Below, in pieces: positions 41,411-50,636 of a stretch of 64,000 nt of DNA. Numbering within the stretch: position 1 is the first letter of the stretch; every line of letters begins with the position of its first letter. The notes below the pieces were generated by a model. That model was given only the letters and a program-made list of their open reading frames with translations, had not been told where the DNA came from and ran no database searches. Both the position numbers and the translations under genes were made by a program. Origin of the DNA: Chlorobiota bacterium (GTDB lineage: Bacteria; Bacteroidota; Bacteroidia; Bacteroidales; F082); contig JAADIS010000113.1 of assembly GCA_013151215.1 (NCBI GenBank), positions 1-64,000 on the forward strand, in the 5' to 3' direction.

Positions 41411-42421
41411 TTGCTCCAAAATACTTATGAAATGAAAAATATCGCCATTATCTGCGGAGGGTATTCCGGTGAATACCAGGTCTCGATAGAAAGTGCTGCT
41501 ACCGTCCATCGCAACATTGACAAGGATAAGTACAAACCATATATTATTTATGTTGAAAAAGACAAATGGTTCCACAAAGACGATGAAGGCATTGAGCATT
41601 ATGTAAACCGGAATGATTTCAGCCTCCTTGTCAGGAACATGCCAGTTAAGTTTGACGGTGTGTTCAACGCTATTCACGGGAGCCCGGGGGAAGACGGCAA
41701 GATACTGGCCTTTTTTGACACAATCGGGATGCTTTACACTTCCTGTGATACGGATTTGTCGGCACTTACCTTCAATAAATATCATTGCAACCACTTCCTT
41801 GCTTCTTTAGGAATCAAAGTTGCTCGGTCGGTTTCATTTTTAAAAGGGGAACATATCGACAAGGAATCAGTTATTGACGAACTGGGACTTCCATTGTTCG
41901 TGAAGCCAGCGAGGAGCGGCTCCAGCGTGGGTGTCTCGAAAGTGAAAACAGAGGAAGACTTCGGGAATGCCGTTGATGTGGCATTAAACATCGATGAAAG
42001 GATAATCATTGAAGAATTCCTCGATGGACGCGAATTCGGCTGCGGACTGTTTATGGGCGACAAAGAACTGAAAGTACTACCATTGACCGAAATTATCCCT
42101 AAAAATGACTTTTTTGATTTTGAGGCAAAATATTCGGGCTCTATGGCCGATGAAATAACCCCACCGGGAAACTTAAAAATTGATGTAGAGATTGATATCA
42201 AGGCTACTTCTGCAATGATATACAGAAAGTTAGGCTGCAAAGGGGTTATCCGCATTGATTATATGCTTAGCGGGACAGACCTTTATCTCATAGAGATAAA
42301 TACCGTTCCGGGCTTATCGCCGGCAAGCATTATCCCACAACAAGCCGAAATAATGGGCATTAGTTTGAAGGAATTGTTCAGCACTGTGATACGGCAGATG
42401 TTCAAAGGTGGAAATTACTGA
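41411..42421 (+). CDS. ddl: D-alanine--D-alanine ligase (likely start MKNIAII, 41429)
   Basis: ICGGYSGEYQVSIESA, NAIHGSPGEDGKI, LFVKPARSGSSVGVSKV, EEFLDGREFGCG, IRIDYMLSGTDLYLIEINTVPGLSPASIIPQQ. Confidence 0.94.
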   Translation: MLQNTYEMKNIAIICGGYSGEYQVSIESAATVHRNIDKDKYKPYIIYVEKDKWFHKDDEGIEHYVNRNDFSLLVRNMPVKFDGVFNAIHGSPGEDGKILAFFDTIGMLYTSCDTDLSALTFNKYHCNHFLASLGIKVARSVSFLKGEHIDKESVIDELGLPLFVKPARSGSSVGVSKVKTEEDFGNAVDVALNIDERIIIEEFLDGREFGCGLFMGDKELKVLPLTEIIPKNDFFDFEAKYSGSMADEITPPGNLKIDVEIDIKATSAMIYRKLGCKGVIRIDYMLSGTDLYLIEINTVPGLSPASIIPQQAEIMGISLKELFSTVIRQMFKGGNY

Positions 42422-42538
42422 TTAAGACTTGCCTGCCTGGCGGAGCGGGACGAAGTAGCGTACAAACAGCAACGCAATAGTTGCGGCAAGCCCTACAACA
42501 AAAAACCAGGCTGCAGCGCAGCGCTCCCTATCATACAT
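42422..42538 (-). CDS. Possible 38-aa single-TM small protein
   Basis: Hand translation MYDRERCAAAWFFVVGLAATIALLFVRYFVPLRQAGKS; no homology evidence; convergent with and immediately downstream of ddl. Confidence 0.3.
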   Translation of the reverse strand: MYDRERCAAAWFFVVGLAATIALLFVRYFVPLRQAGKS

Positions 42539-42775
42539 GGAAACAAAACATTAGGATTACATCTGGGATTTTTAGGGGAAAGCGGGAGTTATCCCTTTAT
42601 TATTAGTTATAATAATTTATTTTTATCAATAAGTTTATTACTTTTGCAAAAGAATTTACACACTAGTAAGCAGCGGTAATTGACGGGATCATTAATTGAT
42701 AAACTTGTTTTTCGGACAAGAACTCTTTATTCCAATACTCCCCTATTACGGTATTATCCACTTAATTAAATAAGA

Positions 42776-43222
42776 ATGGCGAAATCGCAACAGACTTTCA
42801 GTAAAAAAGAAAAAGAAAAGAAAAGATTAAAGAAGAGACTTGACAAGCAAAAAAAACGTGAGGAAAGACAAGCAAATTCAGAAGGCGGCGGCCTGGACAG
42901 CATGATAGCCTACGTTGACGAACATGGAAATATTACCGATACCCCGCCTGACCTCACTCAAAAAAAGAAAATTAAAGCCGAAAATATCGAACTGGGCGTT
43001 CCCAAGCGCGAAAAGGAAGATATTATTACAGAGCGCAAAGGCCGGGTAGAGTTTTTCAACGACTCAAAAGGATTTGGGTTCATAAAGGAAAATGGGACAC
43101 ATGAGAAGTTCTTCGTTCATATAAACGGCTGCTTTGAGCAAATTCAAGAAAACGACAGCGTTATATTTGAGATAGAGCGCGGCTTGAAGGGCATGAACGC
43201 CGTTCGCGTCAAAAAGGCATAA
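42776..43222 (+). CDS. Cold-shock-domain protein with Lys-rich N-terminal extension
   Basis: C-terminal CSD: RKGRVEFFNDSKGFGFIKENGTHEKFFVHINGC; N-term KKEKEKKRLKKRLDKQKKREERQ. Confidence 0.9.
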   Translation: MAKSQQTFSKKEKEKKRLKKRLDKQKKREERQANSEGGGLDSMIAYVDEHGNITDTPPDLTQKKKIKAENIELGVPKREKEDIITERKGRVEFFNDSKGFGFIKENGTHEKFFVHINGCFEQIQENDSVIFEIERGLKGMNAVRVKKA

Positions 43223-43249
43223 GATCTTCCATACATATTTAAAACAACA

Positions 43250-43277
43250 AAAAATCCGGCTAATACCGGATTTTTTT
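43250..43277. terminator. Bidirectional rho-independent terminator between convergent genes
   Basis: AAAAATCCGG-CTAATA-CCGGATTTTTTT. Confidence 0.85.
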
Positions 43278-43306
43278 GTTTATTGTAGGTTTTGTTAAAG
43301 CATCAT

Positions 43307-44692
43307 CTAATTGTTAATCAGTATTTTAGTACTATACACAAGGCCTTTGCTCCCGCTTAGCGTCATAAAATAGAGCGTATTGCCACCTACATTCCCGAAA
43401 CTGCCGGCAGCATTCCCATTAATGGTCGTGCTCTCAATAAGCCTACCCGACAAGTCGAATAATTGCAATTGGTAGTTATCTTGCCGGAGCCCCTTGAAGC
43501 TAATTGCCTGACCCGGGCGGTACGGATTTTCAAAAATCGCCTCTATACCATTGCCAGTATTATCGGCAATGCCCATAACCTGGTTATAATCAAGTATCAT
43601 CTCCCATTTTCTCCAGTTGACCCATTCCTCTGTCCAATGATGCCATTTTTGGATTATTGTTTCGGTCATATTACCGTCAACATCGTAAGTATATGAAGCC
43701 TGCTGAACGTTGACCCACTGGTCGCCCCACCATGGCATTTGCTGCCAGACATAATTGCTTAGAAGTTCTTCATCGTTATATGTATAGGCAATATTGATAT
43801 CGGCTTTCCATTCAGAGCCCCACTCGTTCCAGTATTCGGCCAAATAATTCGAGACCTCATCAAAATCGGTATATGTGTAATTATAGCGGTGGGCATCTTT
43901 CCACCCGGCGTCGCCTGCCCAATACTGACTTATAACGGTTATTATATTATCGCCGGAATCATCATACGAATAAAGATAATTCCTTTCGTTCTTCCATTCG
44001 CCGGACCACCATTTCCATCTATATACAGTCTTGGAAGTCTTCATCCCCAGATCGTTATAGTCGAAACTGCTATAATGATGGCTCAGCCATGCATCGGAAT
44101 TAAAAGGCAGGTACTTTACCGTGTCGGCTGTCAACAAGCCGCCAGTCCATGTAAAGACCTTCATCTGGTGAGGAACCCAATCCTGATGCCAATGCGACCA
44201 CCACTGCGTTTCAATTTCAGCTAGGTTTTCAGCATCATTATAGGTGTTTATCTTTTTAAAGTAATTCACCCAAAGCGATGAATCGTTGTTCCAATGCTGT
44301 ATAAGAAGTTCAGAAAGACTCCCGAAGGAGGTATATGAATAGTTGAACAACAAACCATCCTGCCAGTCGCCGTCGTCATTCAAGAACTGGAAATATTTCT
44401 CCGTTACCAGTTCGTCGTCGTTATAGTTTTTGATTATCCTGGCCCTGAGCGCCCAATCCTGGGCATCTTCGCTCCAGTGATAACCCAAAAGCGTATCGGT
44501 TCCCAGGGTGCGACTGATAAAAGCATAATACTCCTCCTCGGTTTTTACTTGTTCCGTCTCGTCGTAATTGACGGTTAAATCCAGATGTTCTTCGTCCATT
44601 TTTTCCTGAAGAATCTCGGGCAGCTGTGGCATTTGTGCCAGCAACACCAATGAAAATGTCATTGAAATCAAAAGAGATAGAAATTTTTTCAT
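43307..44692 (-). CDS. Secreted Trp-rich tandem-repeat protein with T9SS type A C-terminal sorting domain
   Basis: Signal peptide; about seven ~30-aa repeats with W..W..(D/E)W motifs; C-term YQLQLFDLSGRLIESTTINGNAAGSFGNVGGNTLYFMTLSGSKGLVYSTKILIN. Confidence 0.85.
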   Translation of the reverse strand: MKKFLSLLISMTFSLVLLAQMPQLPEILQEKMDEEHLDLTVNYDETEQVKTEEEYYAFISRTLGTDTLLGYHWSEDAQDWALRARIIKNYNDDELVTEKYFQFLNDDGDWQDGLLFNYSYTSFGSLSELLIQHWNNDSSLWVNYFKKINTYNDAENLAEIETQWWSHWHQDWVPHQMKVFTWTGGLLTADTVKYLPFNSDAWLSHHYSSFDYNDLGMKTSKTVYRWKWWSGEWKNERNYLYSYDDSGDNIITVISQYWAGDAGWKDAHRYNYTYTDFDEVSNYLAEYWNEWGSEWKADINIAYTYNDEELLSNYVWQQMPWWGDQWVNVQQASYTYDVDGNMTETIIQKWHHWTEEWVNWRKWEMILDYNQVMGIADNTGNGIEAIFENPYRPGQAISFKGLRQDNYQLQLFDLSGRLIESTTINGNAAGSFGNVGGNTLYFMTLSGSKGLVYSTKILINN

Positions 44693-44901
44693 AATCCAAT
44701 AATTTAATTATTTTTCCCAAAAGTAACAATAATTCAAGTAATTGACAACAGTTTTTTTGTTAAAACCAATAAAATGTGACTAATTTAACATATTGACAAG
44801 GGCGTTTTCATCTGATTATAATTCAGTTCATACCGGCTGAACACTATAACGGAACAAAGGAATCTGACAAAAAAGCCAAAAAACCAAAGATTTTATAAAT
44901 C

Positions 44902-44920
44902 ATTACATAAATTATGTAAT
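44902..44920. promoter_or_regulatory. Perfect 19-bp palindrome, candidate operator upstream of metal-associated gene
   Basis: ATTACATAA-A-TTATGTAAT, just upstream of TTTG (44922-44925) and TACTTTTG (44941-44948), a Bacteroidetes-type -33/-7-like pair. Confidence 0.45.
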
Positions 44921-45038
44921 TTTTGTTTCAAGACTAATTATACTTTTGTACCCTAATAAAAAAAGAACTGTTTTGATATCATTCGATGACATAAAATTTC
45001 ATAAGCGTTTCCTGAACGGAAAAGGAATGGTTATCGAT

Positions 45039-45464
45039 ATGTTTAAAACAACAAGCCTGATTTTTCTTTCCTTGGTCATCTTCATTTCAAGTTCCGGATT
45101 TAAAGTCAGTATGCATTTTTGCGAAAACACCTTATACGACATAGGTATTTTATCTCAAGCAGACAACTGCTATAAGGATGCCAGCCATCACCATAATGTT
45201 GAATGCTGCCTGGAAATGGAAAAAGTACCAAAGAACGCCTGTGAAAACGAGACATTCGAGTTTCACAAGCTGGATTCTTTTGTGGCAACGGCAATAAATA
45301 TGGACCTAAGCTCAAATATCGCCCATGATTTGACGCCTGCCGTTATAAGTATTTTCAATTTAGTTGAAGAACCCACAAACAAGCACATCACTGTTTTTGT
45401 AGAGGACTCGCCGCCGATGCGACTAACCACGACCCTGTCCTTGCTACAATCATTTTTACTTTGA
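45039..45464 (+). CDS. HYC_CC_PP-family-like secreted Cys/His protein (ORF opens at 44946; likely start MFKTTS)
   Basis: FISSSGFKVSMHFCENTLYDIGILSQADNCYKDASHHHNVECCLEME. Confidence 0.7.
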   Translation: MFKTTSLIFLSLVIFISSSGFKVSMHFCENTLYDIGILSQADNCYKDASHHHNVECCLEMEKVPKNACENETFEFHKLDSFVATAINMDLSSNIAHDLTPAVISIFNLVEEPTNKHITVFVEDSPPMRLTTTLSLLQSFLL

Positions 45465-45508
45465 TTTTTTATTGGTAAACAATTATTTACGGTATGTAAC
45501 TATTTTAC

Positions 45509-45516
45509 TATTTTTG
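45509..45516 (+). promoter_or_regulatory. Putative Bacteroidetes -7 promoter element for RND efflux operon
   Basis: TATTTTTG matches TAnnTTTG, 70 bp upstream of the cusA-like ATG. Confidence 0.35.
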
Positions 45517-45585
45517 TGAGTAGTAGTTATAAATCATTTGCCGTGAGACCGAATTTCAATAAATAAATCAAATTAAAAATTAAAA

Positions 45586-48500
45586 ATGTTAAACAAGACT
45601 ATTAAATTTTTCTTAGAGAACAAACTGGTAACATTCATACTACTGGCTGTGTTCATTGGTTGGGGGATAGTAAACTCCCCTTTTAACTGGGATACCGGCT
45701 TCTTGCCCAACGATCCCGTTCCGGTTGACGCCATCCCAGACATTGGCGAAAACCAACAGATAGTTTATACTGAATGGGCAGGAAGGTCTCCACAAGACAT
45801 AGAAGACCAAATCTCCTACCCTCTTACAACGGCCCTATTGGGCTTACCTGGCGTAAAGACCATCAGGAGCAATTCAATATTCGGGTTATCAAGTATTTAC
45901 ATAATATTTGACGAGGACATTGAATTTTATTGGGGGAGGACGAGGATACTTGAGAAGTTGAACTCGCTGCCTGCAGGCACCTTACCGCCGGGGGTCTCCC
46001 CTGCCCTAGGGCCGGATGCCACCGCCCTGGGTCAAATATTCTGGTACACACTCGAAGGACGGGACAAGGACGGAAATCCCGCCGGAGGCTGGGACCCTCA
46101 TGAATTAAGGACTATACAGGATTTCTATGTCGGATATTCCTTAACTTCCGCTAAAGGTATAGCAGAAGTTGCCTCCATAGGTGGTTTCGTGAAGGAATAT
46201 CAAGTAGATATCGACCCAAATGCCATGAAAGCCCATGGCGTAAACATCGCCCAGATAATGTCGGCAGTAAAAAACAGCAACCTCGACATTGGCGCCAGGA
46301 CTATCGAGTTCAACCGCGCCGAATATCTGGTCAGGGCATTGGGTTATATCAAAAGCCTCGAAGATCTCGAGCAGAGCGTTGTTGCCGTCAACAATAACAT
46401 ACCTATAAGGATAAAGGACGTAGCCAAGGTTAATTTCGGCCCTGCTACCCGTCGGGGAGGGCTCGACAAGGGAGGCTCCGAAGCTGTTGGGGGCGTCGTT
46501 GTTGCACGTTATGGTGCAAACCCTCTTGAAGCAATAAACAACATTAAGGAAAAAATTGCCGAGATAGCGCCTGGGCTACCATCCAAAACCCTTGAGGACG
46601 GAACGGTTTCAAAAGTTACGATAGTACCTTTTTACGATCGTACGGGACTTATTAAAGAAACGCTGGGGACTCTGGAGGAGGCTTTATCTTTGGAAATACT
46701 AGTAAGTATTTTAGTAGTTATTGTGTTAGTTCTAAATTTACGAGCCTCTTTCCTGATTTCCAGCCTGTTGCCCATAGGCGTACTGATGACCTTCATAATT
46801 ATGCGGCGGGCCGGGGTTGATGCGAACATAGTCGCCCTCTCGGGTATTGCCATTGCTATCGGGGTGATGGTGGATGTTGGCGTGGTGTTTACGGAGAATA
46901 TCATCCGGCATCTGGATATGGCGGAAAACCTTGGCGCCAGCGGCAAACGTTTGCTTACGATAATTTACGACGCCACCATTGAAGTTGCCAGTGCTGTAAT
47001 CACTGCTCTTTCAACAACTATCGTCAGCTTCCTACCGGTATTCGCCATGCAGGCTGCCGAAGGCAAGCTATTCCACCCACTCGCGTTCACAAAAACTTTT
47101 GCGATGCTTTCCGCATTGTTCATCGGAATTATAATAATACCCACATTGGCAAATGTTATTTTTGCCCTTCGCTTCGACAAAAAGAAAATCAGATATGTTT
47201 TCAACGGATTGTTGATAGCAGCAGGTATTGCTTTTGGCATAATTACAACAAATATTGTTGCCCTCGTTTTGGTATTGGTAGGGATAAACAACTTGTTTGA
47301 GTATCGCTGGCCGGTAAACAGAAGGAAATATGTCAACCTGATAAATATAGTGCTCACCTTAACAGTTGTAATATTCTACTTGACAAAGATTTGGATGCCT
47401 TTGGGAGCACAAAACAGTTTTGTGGCCAACTTTTTGTTCGCAATAGCCATAGTAGGAACAATATTGGGCGTGTTAATGACGATAGTTCATTTTTACCCTC
47501 AGATTTTACGTTGGTGCCTTGACCACAAATGGCAGTTCCTTAGCATTCCTATCACTGTTGTGATCTTTGGGATAGTTGTTTGGCTGGGCTTTGCTAAAGT
47601 GTTCAGGTTTATGCCCGATTTTGTTGAGGAAACCTCTTTTTGGCAGGCAGCAGACGAGAAGTTCCCGGGAATTGGCAAGGAGTTCATGCCTTCGCTCGAC
47701 GAAGGATCGTTCTTGCTCATGCCAACCACCATGCCCCACTCTGGCATACAGGAGAACATAGATGTCATTGCCTTGCTGGACAAAAAAGTAAATTCGATTC
47801 CTGAAGTGGAAAGCGTTGTCGGCAAGTGGGGACGTGTAAACTCGGCCCTCGACCCGGCACCTACCTCAATGTATGAAAACCTCATAAATTATAAGCCCGA
47901 ATTCATTGTTGATGAGGACGGTTATAGAATGAGGTTCAAGGTTGACGACGACAATGCCTTTATATTAAAGGACGGAAGCAAATACAATCCTTCCACCGAC
48001 GATTACAGGTCAATCAACAAGTCGGAGCTTATCCTTGACAAAAGAGGGGAATATTTCCGCCAATGGCGCAACAACATACATTCGCCTGACGACATCTGGA
48101 AGGAAATCATAAAGCAAGCCAGCATTCCCGGCTTGACGTCAGCACCGAAATTACAGCCCATACAGACGCGTTTGGTAATGCTCCAAACCGGAATGAGGGC
48201 GCCTATGGGCATCAAGGTATTCGGCCCGGATCTGGAAACCATTGAAAAAGTAGGCTATAAGATAGAGGGCTATCTCAAAGAAGTTGAAGGCGTGGAGCCA
48301 ATTTCCGTTTTTGCTGACAGGGTTGTTGGAAAACCATACCTCGAGATGGAGATCAACCGCAAGGCGATAGCACGCTACGGCTTGACAATAAAATATTTGC
48401 AGACCATATTGAGCGGGGCAATTGGCGGCATTAAGCTGACCTCTACCGTTGAGGGCAGGGAGAGATTCCCGGTTCGCATGCGATATGCAAGGGAGTTCCG

Positions 48501-49392
48501 CGACAATCCCGATCAGCTCAAGTCTCTTTTGATACCAACCCCGACAGGGGCGCAAATACCCCTTGGAGAACTGGTCAGCTTTAATTATGTAAGGGGGCCG
48601 CAGCTTATAAAAAGCGAGGACACATTCCTGGTTGGTTATGTTATTTTCGATAAAAAACCTGAATATGCCGAGGTTGACGTTGTTGAAAACGCCCAAAAAC
48701 TGCTTAACGAAAAAATAGCAAATGGCGAGTTCAAATTACCCGCTGGCATAAGTTACATATTTACAGGTAATTACGAAAACCAGATCAGGGCAACAAAACG
48801 GCTTATGATAGTGGTCCCTATTTCACTGATACTGATTTTCCTCATCCTTTACTTCCAATTCGGTTCGGTAACAGTATCGTTGATGTCGTTCTCAGGAATC
48901 CTGGTCGCCTTTTCGGGCGGGTTTATCATGCTCTGGCTTTATGGCCAACCGTGGTTTATGAACTTCGATGTTGCCGGCGTTAACATTCACAAACTTTTCC
49001 AGATGGGGACAATAAACCTCAGTGTGGCGGTGTGGGTAGGTTTCATCGCGCTCTTCGGGATCGCGACCGATGACGGCGTCATCGTTGGGACTTACCTCAA
49101 GCAGGTATTCGACAAAAACCAACCCGACAGCGTTGAAGGCGTTAGGAAATCGGTCCTGGAAGCAGGCTCGAAAAGGGTAAGGCCTGCCATGATGACGGCA
49201 GCCACAACGATTATTGCCCTAATCCCTGTTTTAACTTCCACAGGAAAAGGTTCCGATATAATGGTTCCTATGGCAATTCCATCTTTTGGCGGAATGCTCC
49301 TACAGGTTATGACAATGTTCGTGGTTCCTGTTTTCTATTCCATGTGGCAAGAAGGCAGAGTAAAACGTAGTATTAAAATGAAAAAAGCATAG
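45586..49392 (+). CDS. cusA: Heavy-metal (Cu/Ag-type) RND efflux transporter, CusA/CzcA family
   Basis: 1268 aa; DVGENQQ-like DAIPDIGENQQIVYTEWAGRSPQDIEDQISYPLTTALLGLPGVKTIRS; GVMVDVGVVFTENIIRHL; FGIATDDGVIVGTYL. Confidence 0.93.
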   Translation: MLNKTIKFFLENKLVTFILLAVFIGWGIVNSPFNWDTGFLPNDPVPVDAIPDIGENQQIVYTEWAGRSPQDIEDQISYPLTTALLGLPGVKTIRSNSIFGLSSIYIIFDEDIEFYWGRTRILEKLNSLPAGTLPPGVSPALGPDATALGQIFWYTLEGRDKDGNPAGGWDPHELRTIQDFYVGYSLTSAKGIAEVASIGGFVKEYQVDIDPNAMKAHGVNIAQIMSAVKNSNLDIGARTIEFNRAEYLVRALGYIKSLEDLEQSVVAVNNNIPIRIKDVAKVNFGPATRRGGLDKGGSEAVGGVVVARYGANPLEAINNIKEKIAEIAPGLPSKTLEDGTVSKVTIVPFYDRTGLIKETLGTLEEALSLEILVSILVVIVLVLNLRASFLISSLLPIGVLMTFIIMRRAGVDANIVALSGIAIAIGVMVDVGVVFTENIIRHLDMAENLGASGKRLLTIIYDATIEVASAVITALSTTIVSFLPVFAMQAAEGKLFHPLAFTKTFAMLSALFIGIIIIPTLANVIFALRFDKKKIRYVFNGLLIAAGIAFGIITTNIVALVLVLVGINNLFEYRWPVNRRKYVNLINIVLTLTVVIFYLTKIWMPLGAQNSFVANFLFAIAIVGTILGVLMTIVHFYPQILRWCLDHKWQFLSIPITVVIFGIVVWLGFAKVFRFMPDFVEETSFWQAADEKFPGIGKEFMPSLDEGSFLLMPTTMPHSGIQENIDVIALLDKKVNSIPEVESVVGKWGRVNSALDPAPTSMYENLINYKPEFIVDEDGYRMRFKVDDDNAFILKDGSKYNPSTDDYRSINKSELILDKRGEYFRQWRNNIHSPDDIWKEIIKQASIPGLTSAPKLQPIQTRLVMLQTGMRAPMGIKVFGPDLETIEKVGYKIEGYLKEVEGVEPISVFADRVVGKPYLEMEINRKAIARYGLTIKYLQTILSGAIGGIKLTSTVEGRERFPVRMRYAREFRDNPDQLKSLLIPTPTGAQIPLGELVSFNYVRGPQLIKSEDTFLVGYVIFDKKPEYAEVDVVENAQKLLNEKIANGEFKLPAGISYIFTGNYENQIRATKRLMIVVPISLILIFLILYFQFGSVTVSLMSFSGILVAFSGGFIMLWLYGQPWFMNFDVAGVNIHKLFQMGTINLSVAVWVGFIALFGIATDDGVIVGTYLKQVFDKNQPDSVEGVRKSVLEAGSKRVRPAMMTAATTIIALIPVLTSTGKGSDIMVPMAIPSFGGMLLQVMTMFVVPVFYSMWQEGRVKRSIKMKKA

Positions 49393-49395
49393 ATC

Positions 49396-50625
49396 ATGAA
49401 AAAGTTATTAATAATAATTATAATAGGTATGCTGATTTCATCCGCCCTAAGGGCACAGAATGAGTTGAACTCATATCTGGAAACAGCAGCCAGGAACAAT
49501 CCAGGATTAAAGGTCAGGTTTAACGAATATATGGCCGCACTGGAAAAAGCACCCCAGGCCAAGGCACTCCCTGACCCTCAAATTGCATTCGCTTATTTTA
49601 TCAGTCCGGTGGAAACAAGGGTAGGGCCGCAACAATTCAAGATATCGGCCTCGCAAATGTTCCCTTGGTTCGGAACCTTGAAATCGGCGGAAAATGCAAG
49701 TATCCAAGAAGCCAAAGCGAAATATGAGCTTTTTGAGGAAACAAAATCGGAATTGTTCAATAATGTAAAAAACAATTATTACGATTTGTATTTCAACAAC
49801 AAAGCGATTAAGATAACTCTTGATAATTTAGACATCCTGAGCTCGTTCAAGAAATTGGCGTTAATTAAAGTGGAGGCAGGTCTTGTATCGGCCGTTGACG
49901 ATTATCGGATCGAAATGGAGATATACGACCTCGAAAACTCCCTGGCTTTACTGAGGGACAAGGATTACGTTCTCAGGATAGCCTTCAATAATTTGCTGAA
50001 CACCGAGGGCAATCCTGAAATTATCGTGCCAGGTGATTTATGGACTGACGATATCGCCTACGAAAAAACGGCAGCACTCGACAGCATCCGCGCCCTTAAC
50101 CACCAGCTCCTGAACATCGACTTCCAGCAGCAGGCCCTTGTTTATAAAAAGGAATGGGCTACAAAAAAGGGGAATCCTTCGTTCAAGATAGGCTTTGACT
50201 ATGCCTTTGTAGGAAAAGGCGAAAACAATCTGTCGGGCAAAGATGCCTTCATCTTCCCTTCAATAGGCATAACGCTTCCGTTGTACCGCTCGAAATACAA
50301 GGCAATGGTAAACGAAGTTGTTTATCTTGAATCGGCCAAAGCCGACGAGAAGATAAATAAGATCAATGTCCTGGAAACCGTTTTTGAGGAGGCATGGAAG
50401 GACTATCGTGATGCCAACAGAAGAATAGTGCTGTATAACAGGCAGTTGGAACTTGCCAACATTTCGTTAAAGCTTCTTGAAACAGATTATTCCACAGGAA
50501 ATAAGAACTTCGAGGAAATATTGCGCATGGACCGAAAAGTCCTGAAATACAATCTCGAACTGGAGAAAGCGAAAGCCGACAAGCAGGCATCCATATCATT
50601 CATAACATATTTAATGGGAAAATAA
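49396..50625 (+). CDS. TolC-family outer membrane efflux protein
   Basis: Signal peptide; ELNSYLETAARNNPGLKVRFNEYMAALEKAPQAKALPDPQIAFAYF; helical hairpin; between cusA- and cusB-like genes. Confidence 0.9.
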   Translation: MKKLLIIIIIGMLISSALRAQNELNSYLETAARNNPGLKVRFNEYMAALEKAPQAKALPDPQIAFAYFISPVETRVGPQQFKISASQMFPWFGTLKSAENASIQEAKAKYELFEETKSELFNNVKNNYYDLYFNNKAIKITLDNLDILSSFKKLALIKVEAGLVSAVDDYRIEMEIYDLENSLALLRDKDYVLRIAFNNLLNTEGNPEIIVPGDLWTDDIAYEKTAALDSIRALNHQLLNIDFQQQALVYKKEWATKKGNPSFKIGFDYAFVGKGENNLSGKDAFIFPSIGITLPLYRSKYKAMVNEVVYLESAKADEKINKINVLETVFEEAWKDYRDANRRIVLYNRQLELANISLKLLETDYSTGNKNFEEILRMDRKVLKYNLELEKAKADKQASISFITYLMGK

Positions 50626-50636
50626 AGATCAAACAG

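Noticed and set aside
45474-45500. GTAAACAATTATTTAC inverted repeat upstream of cusA as a second copy of the 44.9-kb palindrome
   Set aside because: Arms are only 5 bp and differ from ATTACATAA/TTATGTAAT; not convincing as the same motif.
45863-49562. Several minus-strand ORFs opposite the cusA-like gene
   Set aside because: All overlap a 1268-aa RND gene with clear conserved motifs; treated as spurious.
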